From positions 1-6,589 of the forward strand of contig PWSB01000095.1 in NCBI GenBank assembly GCA_003563375.1: a stretch of 6,589 bases of DNA. Direction: 5' to 3'. A program made the position numbers and the translations under genes. This DNA comes from Actinomycetota bacterium (GTDB lineage Bacteria > Actinomycetota > Humimicrobiia > Humimicrobiales > Humimicrobiaceae). Positions 1 to 5,053 of this stretch are shown here, piece after piece; position 1 is the first letter of the stretch, and each line of letters starts with the position of its first letter. The notes beneath the pieces are model-generated. The model was not told where the DNA came from, did not search any database, and saw only the letters and a program-made list of their open reading frames with translations.

Positions 1-9
1 AGTGAAGTA

Positions 10-29
10 CCCCCGACTGAAGTCGGGGG
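10..29. repeat. right-end hairpin of the IS200-type element
   Basis: CCCCCGACT (10-18) and AGTCGGGGG (21-29) form a perfect 9-bp stem around GA, more realistically an 8-bp stem with a 4-nt loop. It lies 8 bases beyond the transposase stop codon. In this family the hairpin foot is recognised by the TnpA dimer. The stem is G+C-rich, unlike the left-end hairpin, but its inner half is identical to it. Confidence 0.85.
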
Positions 30-39
30 CTTCTTTTTT
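10..39 (+). terminator. possible Rho-independent terminator facing into the IS
   Basis: Read on the plus strand, the right-end hairpin is followed directly by CTTCTTTTTTA, giving a G+C-rich stem plus a T-run. That is the form of an intrinsic terminator. It would stop transcripts entering the element from the left, antisense to tnpA. Terminator action is inferred from structure; the transposition role of the same hairpin is the better established one. Confidence 0.5.
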
Positions 40-469
40 ACTTTCCTAACTCGAGTTTCAGTTGCCCTGCATCATCCCTGTATTGGTGTCCAACGTAATC
101 CATAATTGCCCTTTCATTAAGTCCTACTGTGGATACACAGTATCCCCTTGACCATATTCCCCCTCTTCCGTATATTGCTTTTTTCATAAAGTCAAACTTT
201 TCTTTAAGTTTTTTACCGCTTTGCGATTTCATGTATTTTATTACACTGGCAACTGAAACTCTCGGGGGTATTACTATCACCATATGAACATGGTCAGCCA
301 ATACATTTACCTTCTTTACCTCGATATCTTCGTCAATTTCTATGCTGGTAAAAAGTTTTTCTAAATATTCTTGTACTCCTTTTACCAATATTTTCCTTCG
401 ATATCGAGGAGTCCAGACTACGTGGTACTGAGTGTTATATACTGCATGGGAACTTTTTCTAAATCTCAT
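38..469 (-). CDS. tnpA: IS200-type Y1 transposase TnpA
   Basis: An HUH-family single-strand transposase that cuts and rejoins the hairpin-marked ends of its own element. The 143 residues are the normal full length for IS200 TnpA, with no frameshift or stop. Visible family marks are the N-terminal SSHAVYNTQYHVVWTPRYRR block, the metal-binding HUH motif H60-V-H62 in LADHVHMVI, the KYMKSQSGKKLK helix (79-90), IWSRGYCVSTVG (105-116), and the catalytic tyrosine Y125 followed by Q129 (YxxxQ) in the C-terminal helix. The protein should act as a dimer with shared active sites, as in IS608. The ATG at 469 is preceded by only a weak GGGA, and a strong extended -10 box lies just 8 bases upstream, so the mRNA may be nearly leaderless. 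All catalytic residues are present, so the gene looks functional. Confidence 0.95.
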   Translation of the reverse strand: MRFRKSSHAVYNTQYHVVWTPRYRRKILVKGVQEYLEKLFTSIEIDEDIEVKKVNVLADHVHMVIVIPPRVSVASVIKYMKSQSGKKLKEKFDFMKKAIYGRGGIWSRGYCVSTVGLNERAIMDYVGHQYRDDAGQLKLELGK

Positions 470-477
470 TTGTTCCC

Positions 478-486
478 ATTATATCA
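478..486 (-). promoter_or_regulatory. extended -10 promoter element for tnpA
   Basis: On the minus strand this reads TGATATAAT, a perfect TATAAT preceded by TGN, which is an extended -10. No good -35 is visible at 16-18 bases upstream, which is tolerable with an extended -10. Usual spacing places the start of transcription near 471, only about 2 bases before the tnpA ATG. Confidence 0.55.
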
Positions 487-515
487 GACCCACTCCGTCT
501 GGACAGCCTATTCAT

Positions 516-535
516 CACCAGACTGAAGTCTGGTG
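516..535. repeat. left-end hairpin of the IS200-type element
   Basis: CACCAGACT (516-524) and AGTCTGGTG (527-535) form a perfect 9-bp stem around GA. The inner half is identical to the right-end hairpin; the outer half differs (CACCA against CCCCC). It lies 46 bases upstream of the tnpA start. A smaller inverted repeat, CAGAC (485-489) with GTCTG (497-501), lies between it and the gene and repeats part of the same stem sequence, so alternative pairing is possible. Confidence 0.85.
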
Positions 536-611
536 GTTTACCGGCAGACTAAAGGTGTGGGAGAATATTACGAATAATCCCATATTCTGAAAAGTTTTGT
601 TGACCTGAATG

Positions 612-650
612 TACCTGTGGCCTTATCATTTTATGAGAAGGCCACAGGTA
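612..650. repeat. 39-bp intergenic palindrome
   Basis: TACCTGTGGCCTT (612-624) is perfectly repeated in inverse at 638-650. After one A/G mismatch, TCAT (626-629) pairs with ATGA (633-636) around a TTT loop. The result is 13 bp plus 4 bp of stem in 39 bases, far stronger than its surroundings. It is not a normal intrinsic terminator in either direction: A-rich sequence follows it on the plus strand, and no T-run follows on the minus strand. It lies between the IS and the acetyltransferase gene, 15 bases before that gene's likely -35. An operator, a REP-like dispersed repeat or a relic of another hairpin-ended element are all possible. Confidence 0.8.
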
Positions 651-665
651 AAAAGAAAAAATTAG

Positions 666-695
666 TTAAGATTCAATAAAAACTTTGGCTATAAT
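666..695 (+). promoter_or_regulatory. likely promoter of the arylamine N-acetyltransferase gene
   Basis: TTAAGA (666-671, four of six matches to TTGACA) is followed after 18 bases by a perfect TATAAT (690-695). Transcription would start near 702, giving a leader of about 65 bases before the TTG start. A weaker alternative is TTGACC (600-605) with TATCAT (624-629), whose -10 falls inside the palindrome. Confidence 0.5.
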
Positions 696-755
696 ACTTT
701 AAGTTTTTAGTTTGAAAAGTTAATAGTCAAAAATATGTAAACAATAATAAATTAT

Positions 756-769
756 AGGAGGATGAATTG
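756..769 (+). promoter_or_regulatory. ribosome binding site that selects a TTG start
   Basis: AGGAGG (756-761) lies 5 bases before TTG (767-769). The ATG at 762-764 touches the Shine-Dalgarno sequence and opens a different frame that closes after about 20 codons, so it is not a usable start. No ATG occurs in the acetyltransferase frame before residue 20, which already lies inside the conserved N-terminal region. Confidence 0.75.
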
Positions 770-1594
770 TATAAAGAGACAAAAAGAGAAGCTAGCCTTT
801 CAGTGCAAGCATATCTGGACCGCATGAATTACTCCGGCCCCACGGATATCAGTTTTAATACCCTTAAAGAGCTTCAAATTACACACCTTCAAAATATACC
901 CTATGAAAACTTAGACATCCTGGCAAAAAAACCCATCTCTTTGTCCATAGAGGCTATTTATGACAAAATAGTAGTTAGGAGGAGGGGTGGTTACTGTTTT
1001 GAACTAAATGGATTGTTTGGTTGGTTGCTCAAAAAAATGGGGTTTGATGTTGTCGAATATTTGGGCCGTTGGCTCAAGGGTGAACCTATAGAAGTTCCTG
1101 TAAGAAGACATAGGGTACCGATTGTAAAAATCAATGGCAAATCTTATCTGACGGATGTAGGGTTAGGACATTTTGGTTCAAAATGGCCACTTCTATTAGA
1201 GGAAGGCTTGGAGCAGGTTCAGGATGATGAAAAGTACAGGATTGTATCTCATGAAAAAATGGGCTGGGTTGTCCAGAGCTTTGAAGATGGACTGTGGGGC
1301 AACCTCTTCTCCTTTTCAATTGACCTTGTTCAGCCAATAGATTTTCTTCAACCAAATTGGTATTGCACAACACATCCAGATTCAATATTTCTACATAATA
1401 CCATGGTATACAGAAGAACCCCTGAAGGCCGCAATACAATTGCTGACGTTATTGACCCGGTCACTGGAGAAAAAGTAAAACAAATAAGGAACTTTAAAGG
1501 AGACACTGTTGAGACGATGGTCCCCAGGACAGAAAAAGAATTTTTAGATGCCCTGAAAAAATATTTTGGAATCGAATTAAACAATTGCGAATAG
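767..1594 (+). CDS. nat: arylamine N-acetyltransferase (NAT family)
   Basis: A cytoplasmic acyltransferase that moves an acetyl group from acetyl-CoA to aromatic amines, hydrazines or hydroxylamines through a cysteine thioester. The 275 residues match the usual bacterial length. The catalytic triad is complete: C77 in RRRGGYCFELNG, H115 in RRHRVPIV and D130 in YLTDVGLG. The spacings (38 and 15 residues) equal those of the Salmonella enzyme (C69, H107, D122). The N-terminal helix begins with the typical YLDRMNYSGP, and IPYENLDI (44-51) is also a family block. Translation starts at TTG behind a perfect AGGAGG. The gene stands alone, with no pathway partners beside it, so its physiological substrate cannot be inferred. 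Some NAT relatives act as amide synthases in natural-product pathways, but nothing here points that way. Its coding sequence is richer in A+T than the downstream operon, which would fit separate acquisition next to an IS element. Confidence 0.95.
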   Translation: MYKETKREASLSVQAYLDRMNYSGPTDISFNTLKELQITHLQNIPYENLDILAKKPISLSIEAIYDKIVVRRRGGYCFELNGLFGWLLKKMGFDVVEYLGRWLKGEPIEVPVRRHRVPIVKINGKSYLTDVGLGHFGSKWPLLLEEGLEQVQDDEKYRIVSHEKMGWVVQSFEDGLWGNLFSFSIDLVQPIDFLQPNWYCTTHPDSIFLHNTMVYRRTPEGRNTIADVIDPVTGEKVKQIRNFKGDTVETMVPRTEKEFLDALKKYFGIELNNCE

Positions 1595-1824
1595 TGGAGA
1601 GGTTAAAAAGCAGTTAACCATTGATTATTAATATTTACTGATGATGGGGGCATGAATCCGATTGGGTCTTAGTCACATCATCTTATAACTTATATTTTTA
1701 GCTTAGCAGAGAGCTTAACTCTTTATTCTAAAAAACCCTGCAATAAAAAGTATCTATGATTAAAACAGCTGATTTCATAAAATTGTAAACACAATAACCA
1801 AGCGAACAATTCGGGACTTTTCTC

Positions 1825-2016
1825 TTATCTCTTATTTCTTTTAGTCTGCGTCCGATTCCTAGTCTGATATCTCTCAATAATTTTGCCTAATCGGTTACAT
1901 GCTTCTCTGTATCCATTACAGCAAGATAAGCTGTTATTGTTAGTCTTGATGATAGGGGATATAAATATGGAGATGTATGGGAAGTCAAGGGCGGCAAAGA
2001 TACGTGCCTCTTTTAC
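1825..2016 (-). pseudogene. possible decayed gene fragment (C-terminal remnant)
   Basis: The minus strand has 63 sense codons without a stop, ending in TAA at 1827-1825 and bounded upstream by TAG (2019-2017). No ATG, GTG or TTG lies in the frame, so it cannot be an intact gene. The residue pattern looks protein-like: a hydrophobic start around ALDFPYISIFI, then NGYREACNRLGKIIERY and a strongly basic tail RNRTQTKRNKR. That would fit the end of a nucleic-acid-binding or transposase-like protein, but I do not recognise a family. A stopless run of this length could also arise by chance. The plus strand has a competing 45-codon open stretch (1930-2064) in the same place. Confidence 0.25.
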
Positions 2017-2040
2017 CTAAACAGCCAAGTTTTATTATGC

Positions 2041-2068
2041 TTGACATCAGGGCTTATCCCTTTATAAT
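2041..2068 (+). promoter_or_regulatory. consensus promoter of the sulfur operon
   Basis: TTGACA (2041-2046) and TATAAT (2063-2068) are both perfect consensus hexamers, separated by 16 bases. Transcription should start near 2075, leaving a leader of about 38 bases before the regulator's ATG. A promoter this strong usually needs a repressor, and an inverted repeat covers its -10 and start region. Confidence 0.85.
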
Positions 2069-2102
2069 TCCTACTAAAACTAGTAAAGCCATAGGTATTA
2101 TA
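2063..2102. promoter_or_regulatory. candidate operator for the Rrf2-type regulator
   Basis: TATAATTCCTA (2063-2073) and TAGGTATTATA (2092-2102) are inverted copies over 11 bases with one mismatch. A second smaller palindrome, ACTA-AAAC-TAGT (2073-2084), lies between them. The left arm is the -10 box itself and the right arm lies in the leader, so a bound dimer would block transcription. The left arm is upstream of the expected RNA start, so this is a DNA site rather than an RNA hairpin. Autoregulation is typical of Rrf2 proteins; the assignment here is inference. Confidence 0.5.
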
Positions 2103-2112
2103 GGGTATTGTT

Positions 2113-2556
2113 ATGATTAGGATAACTACAAAAGGTAGATACGGGACCAGGATAATGCTTGAACTGGCCCTTGATTATGGCAAGGGGCTTACCATGCTTA
2201 AGGATATTGCCCGAAGGCAGGATATCTCTGAACGGTACCTGGAACAGATCATACCCAGCCTGAAAGCAGCAGCCCTGATAAGGTCTTTCCGGGGCTCTTC
2301 GGGGGGCTACAGCCTTGCAAGGGAACCCTCAAAGATAAACATGCTGGAAGTCATCACTGCTCTGGAAGGGCCTATCAGCCTGGTCGACTGTGTTGGCCAG
2401 CCCCGTTCTTGCGAGAGGACAAGCATCTGTGCTTCCAGGGACCTTTGGTGCAGGCTGAGTAAAAAGATTATTTCAGAGCTAAAGAAGGAGAGCCTGCAGG
2501 ACCTGGTCCAGAAGCATAAGAGCAAGCAGGAAAAGCCTTTGATGTACAATATATAG
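2113..2556 (+). CDS. Rrf2/IscR-family transcriptional regulator with cysteine cluster
   Basis: A dimeric winged-helix DNA-binding protein. The 147 residues are full length for Rrf2. The N-terminus MIRITTKGRYGTRIMLELA is the family signature, the helix-turn-helix runs over about residues 27-50 (ISERYLEQIIPSLKAAALI at the recognition end) and the wing is SFRGSSGGYSLAR (58-70). Four cysteines follow: C93, C100, C106 and C113. The first three fall close to the C92/C98/C104 positions that hold the [2Fe-2S] cluster in IscR, which suggests Fe-S or redox sensing. CymR, the Rrf2 regulator of cysteine metabolism in Bacillus, acts on comparable genes, so control of cysteine synthesis is a reasonable role. 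A weak AGGG lies 7 bases before the ATG. The gene opens the operon; no terminator separates it from metY, 48 bases on. Whether it senses Fe-S, cysteine, O-acetylserine or NO cannot be read from the sequence. Confidence 0.93.
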   Translation: MIRITTKGRYGTRIMLELALDYGKGLTMLKDIARRQDISERYLEQIIPSLKAAALIRSFRGSSGGYSLAREPSKINMLEVITALEGPISLVDCVGQPRSCERTSICASRDLWCRLSKKIISELKKESLQDLVQKHKSKQEKPLMYNI

Positions 2557-2604
2557 CTTATTTGTAACTAAAATAAATTAAAACATTAAAAAAAAGGAGA
2601 TATT

Positions 2605-3909
2605 ATGACCAAGAAAAGAAGACTAGAGACCATAGCTCTGCATGCAGGCCAGGAGAAACCCGATCCTGCCACAGGGGCCAGGGCGGTGCCCATCTACCAG
2701 ACGACCTCATATGTTTTTAAAGATACCCAGCATGCAGCAGACCTTTTTGGTTTAAAGGAATTTGGGAATATCTATACCAGGATAATGAACCCTACAAATG
2801 ATGTCTTTGAAAAAAGGATGGCTGCCATAGAAGGCGGGACAGGGGCACTGGGTGTAGCCTCAGGCCAGGCTGCTGAAACCCTTGCCCTTTTAGCTATTAC
2901 CGGACCGGGAGACGAGATAGTCTCTGCCGACAATCTCTATGGGGGTACCTATCAACTTTTTAATTATACATTTCCCAACCTGGGCAGGAAGGTCAAGTTC
3001 GTGGATTCACAGAAGCCGGAGCAATTCAAAAAAGCTATTGGCCCGCATACCAAGGCCCTTTACGCTGAGACAATAGGAAACCCAAAACTCGATGTACCGG
3101 ATTTTGAAAAATTGGCCCAGATAGCCCACGATGCCAAAATACCTCTGGTGGTAGATAATACACTTGGTGTGGGTCTGGTGGCCCCCATAGACTGGGGGGC
3201 TGATATCGTGGTGCTTTCTGCTACCAAATTTGTGGGAGGCCATGGTACATCCATAGGGGGAGTCATCATAGATTCCGGGAATTTTGACTGGTCCAGTGGA
3301 AAGTTTGGCCAGTTTGTCGAGCCTGATCCCAGCTACCACGGCATAAGGTATTGGGATGCCTTCAAAGACGTCCCCGGCATGGGAAACATCGCTTTTATAA
3401 TAAAGGTCAGGGTGCACCTGCAGAGGGATCTGGGGGCTGCCCTGAGCCCTTTCAATTCTTTTCTGTTCCTGCAGGGGCTTGAGACCCTGCCCCTCAGGGT
3501 AAAAAAACATGCAGAAAATGCCCTGGCCCTGGCAGAGTTCCTGAAAGGGCATCCCCTGGTTGACTGGGTTAACTACCCAGGCCTTTCTCAACATCCAAGC
3601 CATAGCCTGGCAGCCAAATACCTTAAAGGAGGTTTCGGGGCCCTTTTGGGTTTTGGCATAAAAGGAGGGCTCGAAGCCGGCAAGAAGTTTATTGATTCTG
3701 TTAAATTACTTTCCCACCTGGCCAATATTGGGGATGCCAAAAGCCTGGTAATACACCCTGCTTCCACAACACACCAGCAGCTAACAGAAGAGGAGCAGGC
3801 AAGGACAGGAGTGACCCCGGATTTTATACGTATTTCGGTAGGGCTTGAGGACATTGAAGACATAAAGGAAGATATAGACCAGGCCCTAGAGGAGGCGGCT
3901 GGTTCCTGA
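2605..3909 (+). CDS. metY: O-acetylhomoserine sulfhydrylase (O-acetylhomoserine aminocarboxypropyltransferase)
   Basis: A cytoplasmic PLP enzyme of the Cys/Met metabolism family. It joins O-acetylhomoserine and sulfide into homocysteine and acetate, the direct sulfhydrylation route. The 434 residues are the usual length for the long MetY type. Visible marks are LHAGQEKPDPATGARAVPIYQ (12 onward), the Y57-x-R59 phosphate-binding pair in NIYTRIMNPT, ASGQAAE (85-91) that contacts the cofactor, D184 in VVDNTLG that pairs with the PLP ring nitrogen, and the Schiff-base lysine K208 in LSATKFVGGHGTSIGG. SLVIHPASTTHQQL (380-393) and R409 in FIRISVGLED form the carboxylate site. AAGGAGA ends 4 bases before the ATG. 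The stop codon overlaps the next start by one base (TGATG), so translation of the radical SAM gene is probably coupled to it. A methanethiol-using variant cannot be excluded from sequence alone. Confidence 0.96.
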   Translation: MTKKRRLETIALHAGQEKPDPATGARAVPIYQTTSYVFKDTQHAADLFGLKEFGNIYTRIMNPTNDVFEKRMAAIEGGTGALGVASGQAAETLALLAITGPGDEIVSADNLYGGTYQLFNYTFPNLGRKVKFVDSQKPEQFKKAIGPHTKALYAETIGNPKLDVPDFEKLAQIAHDAKIPLVVDNTLGVGLVAPIDWGADIVVLSATKFVGGHGTSIGGVIIDSGNFDWSSGKFGQFVEPDPSYHGIRYWDAFKDVPGMGNIAFIIKVRVHLQRDLGAALSPFNSFLFLQGLETLPLRVKKHAENALALAEFLKGHPLVDWVNYPGLSQHPSHSLAAKYLKGGFGALLGFGIKGGLEAGKKFIDSVKLLSHLANIGDAKSLVIHPASTTHQQLTEEEQARTGVTPDFIRISVGLEDIEDIKEDIDQALEEAAGS

Positions 3910-5042
3910 TGGACAAATACAGATTTTTAAAGATCAAAGCAGACATACTGGCCGAAGGCATACAGGCACCGGCAGATGCCTTGGAGGGAGTAGGCAGGGT
4001 GTACAAGGAGCAGAACCATGGCCTTTTTGGATGGGATTTTGAAGACCATGCGGGCACTGCTCTTCCAGATGATTTTTTGCTCCCTGACGGGACCACGGTT
4101 CAGTTTAGAAAAAGCAGCCGTTCCCCATACAAGGCTTATATCAGCGAGGAGGAATTGAGGCTTTCAAAAGGGGGAGAAGACATTTGTGAGATCAAATGGA
4201 TCCCCAGGCCAGATTATTATTCCCGCAAAACATCGACAGGTAAAAAAATGGTCAAGATAGGTCAGGTAGGGGGCCAGGATTGCCTTTTTTTCTGTTACCA
4301 GAACTACTGCAGCCATTTTGCCCGGGGCAGGCAGTGCCTTTTTTGCAACCTTAATCCGACCCTTAAGAGGTACGGGTCGGTTTTGAAAAAAAAGGAAATA
4401 GAAGACATAGGGGAGGTTGCCCGGCTGGCGTTCTCGGAAGGCATGGTCGATCATATATTGCTTACGGGGGGCTGCTTCAGCCACCAGAAAGAGATAGGTC
4501 TTGTATCCGAGACCATTGCAGCCATCAGCAGGCACACCGGGCTTGATAATGTTCCCGGTACCATACTTCCTTCCCCTCCCAGGGACAGGGAAGAGATAAA
4601 GAGATATCATGATACAGGGATAGGGGCTATCGGCTTTTCCATGGAAATATGGGACACAAAGCTTTACCAGGCAATCTGTCCCGGCAAGTCGCAAAATACC
4701 AGCCACCAGGAATTTGTAAGGGCCATCGGGGATGCTGTAGATATATTCGGCGAGGGTAATGTCTACGGAGTTTTTGTGATGGGGCTGGAACCTAAAAAGA
4801 CCTTTTTGGAAGGGGTCAGGGCGGTTACCGGTATGGGCGCTTCTGTAGTCCCTTTTGTCTGGTCCCCAAACCCCGGTTCATTATTTGAAGGGCATAGGCC
4901 GCCTGGCGGTGACTGGTTTGTGGATGCCATAACCGAAGCGGCCCAGATAGTAAACCTTTCAGGAGTCAGGCAGTCTAACCGCAACCATTGTTACAAATGT
5001 GACGGAAACAGCCTCTTATATGATGCCTTGAGAATGGAGTGA
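3909..5042 (+). CDS. radical SAM protein of unknown function, CX8CX2C motif
   Basis: A predicted [4Fe-4S]/S-adenosylmethionine radical enzyme of 377 residues. The N-terminal 115 residues match nothing I recognise. The cluster site is C134-x8-C143-x2-C146 (SHFARGRQCLFCNLNP), with the aromatic residue before the last cysteine normal for the superfamily but an 8-residue first gap in place of 3. The barrel continues with LLTGGCF (184-190), the SAM-binding glycine motif, IGFSMEIWD (241-249), CPGKS (257-261) and VFVMGLEP (288-295). This pattern recalls the BioB/ThiH/HmdB-like branch. Extra cysteines lie at C125 and C129, and a C-terminal C361-x2-C364 (NHCYKCDGNS) may hold a second metal site. The start overlaps the metY stop; AGGAGG (3890-3895) lies 13 bases upstream, rather far, so coupling matters. 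The stop is 8 bases before the beta-synthase ATG. The position implies a role in homocysteine/cysteine metabolism or its cofactor supply; the reaction is unknown. Confidence 0.9.
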   Translation: MDKYRFLKIKADILAEGIQAPADALEGVGRVYKEQNHGLFGWDFEDHAGTALPDDFLLPDGTTVQFRKSSRSPYKAYISEEELRLSKGGEDICEIKWIPRPDYYSRKTSTGKKMVKIGQVGGQDCLFFCYQNYCSHFARGRQCLFCNLNPTLKRYGSVLKKKEIEDIGEVARLAFSEGMVDHILLTGGCFSHQKEIGLVSETIAAISRHTGLDNVPGTILPSPPRDREEIKRYHDTGIGAIGFSMEIWDTKLYQAICPGKSQNTSHQEFVRAIGDAVDIFGEGNVYGVFVMGLEPKKTFLEGVRAVTGMGASVVPFVWSPNPGSLFEGHRPPGGDWFVDAITEAAQIVNLSGVRQSNRNHCYKCDGNSLLYDALRME

Positions 5043-5053
5043 GGAAAGATATG
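5042..5053 (+). promoter_or_regulatory. ribosome binding site deciding the beta-synthase start
   Basis: AGGA (5042-5045) in GAGGAAAG lies 5 bases before ATG (5051-5053). The frame is also open from a GTG at 5039, but that codon has no proper ribosome site and would overlap the radical SAM stop. The ATG gives MGKELNNILQAIGRTPLV, which matches the normal beginning of the family, so it is preferred. Confidence 0.7.

Larger units (their letters stand above)
1..553 (-). mobile_element. IS200/IS605-group insertion sequence, tnpA only (IS200 type)
   Basis: A single Y1 transposase gene on the minus strand is bracketed by two short hairpins with the same core (GACT-GA-AGTC). This is the layout of IS200-type elements, which transpose as single strands and have subterminal hairpins instead of terminal inverted repeats. 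In the gene's own orientation the left end lies at about 515-553 and the right end at about 1-30. No tnpB or iscB partner is present. The outer limits are approximate: these elements make no target duplication, and I cannot see an empty site. The AAC just 5' of the left hairpin and the GAAG just 5' of the right hairpin (minus-strand reading) sit where the guide tetranucleotides lie in characterised members, so the right cleavage site may be the TTCAC at the window edge. That last point is inference. Confidence 0.85.
1595..2112. other. 518-bp intergenic region without a convincing intact gene
   Basis: The left part is A+T-rich and holds only weak secondary structure: GGTTAA (1601-1606) with TTAACC (1614-1619) just after the acetyltransferase stop, and GATGATG (1640-1646) with CATCATC (1676-1682) around a long loop. 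Neither is followed by a convincing T-run, so no terminator is called. The middle (1825-2016) may be a decayed coding fragment on the minus strand, and the right end carries the operon promoter and operator; both are listed separately. I see no tRNA, T-box or SAM riboswitch signature. Confidence 0.6.

Noticed and set aside
544..553. GCAGACTAAA here and its inverse TTTAGTCTGC at 1840-1849 as ends of a larger element
   Set aside because: Ten shared bases with no flanking similarity and no target duplication; too little to support a composite element.
1601..1619. GGTTAA/TTAACC hairpin just after the acetyltransferase stop as a terminator
   Set aside because: The 6-bp stem has only two G-C pairs, and no T-run follows. 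It is too weak to call.
1640..1682. GATGATG/CATCATC inverted repeat as a terminator or riboswitch
   Set aside because: The loop is long (29 bases), the downstream sequence has no clear T-tract close to the stem, and no riboswitch core motif is visible.
1918..1940. ACAGC/GCTGT hairpin followed by TTATTGTT
   Set aside because: A 5-bp stem is within chance expectation in this A+T-rich stretch.
2069..2112. SAM riboswitch or T-box in the operon leader
   Set aside because: The leader is only about 38 bases and lacks any conserved core of these elements, so regulation more likely rests on the Rrf2 protein.
1977..2120. A 47-codon plus-strand frame starting at ATG 1977 and running into the Rrf2 gene start
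   Set aside because: Only a weak GGAG precedes it, the frame spans the consensus promoter and operator, and its residues show no recognisable pattern. It is most likely chance.
3007..3603. 198-codon minus-strand open frame opposite metY
   Set aside because: It lies wholly within metY, has no ribosome site or family pattern, and is explained as an antisense shadow of a well-conserved gene.
4164..4706. 180-codon minus-strand open frame opposite the radical SAM gene
   Set aside because: The cysteine and glycine motifs on the plus strand show which strand is coding; the antisense product resembles no known protein.
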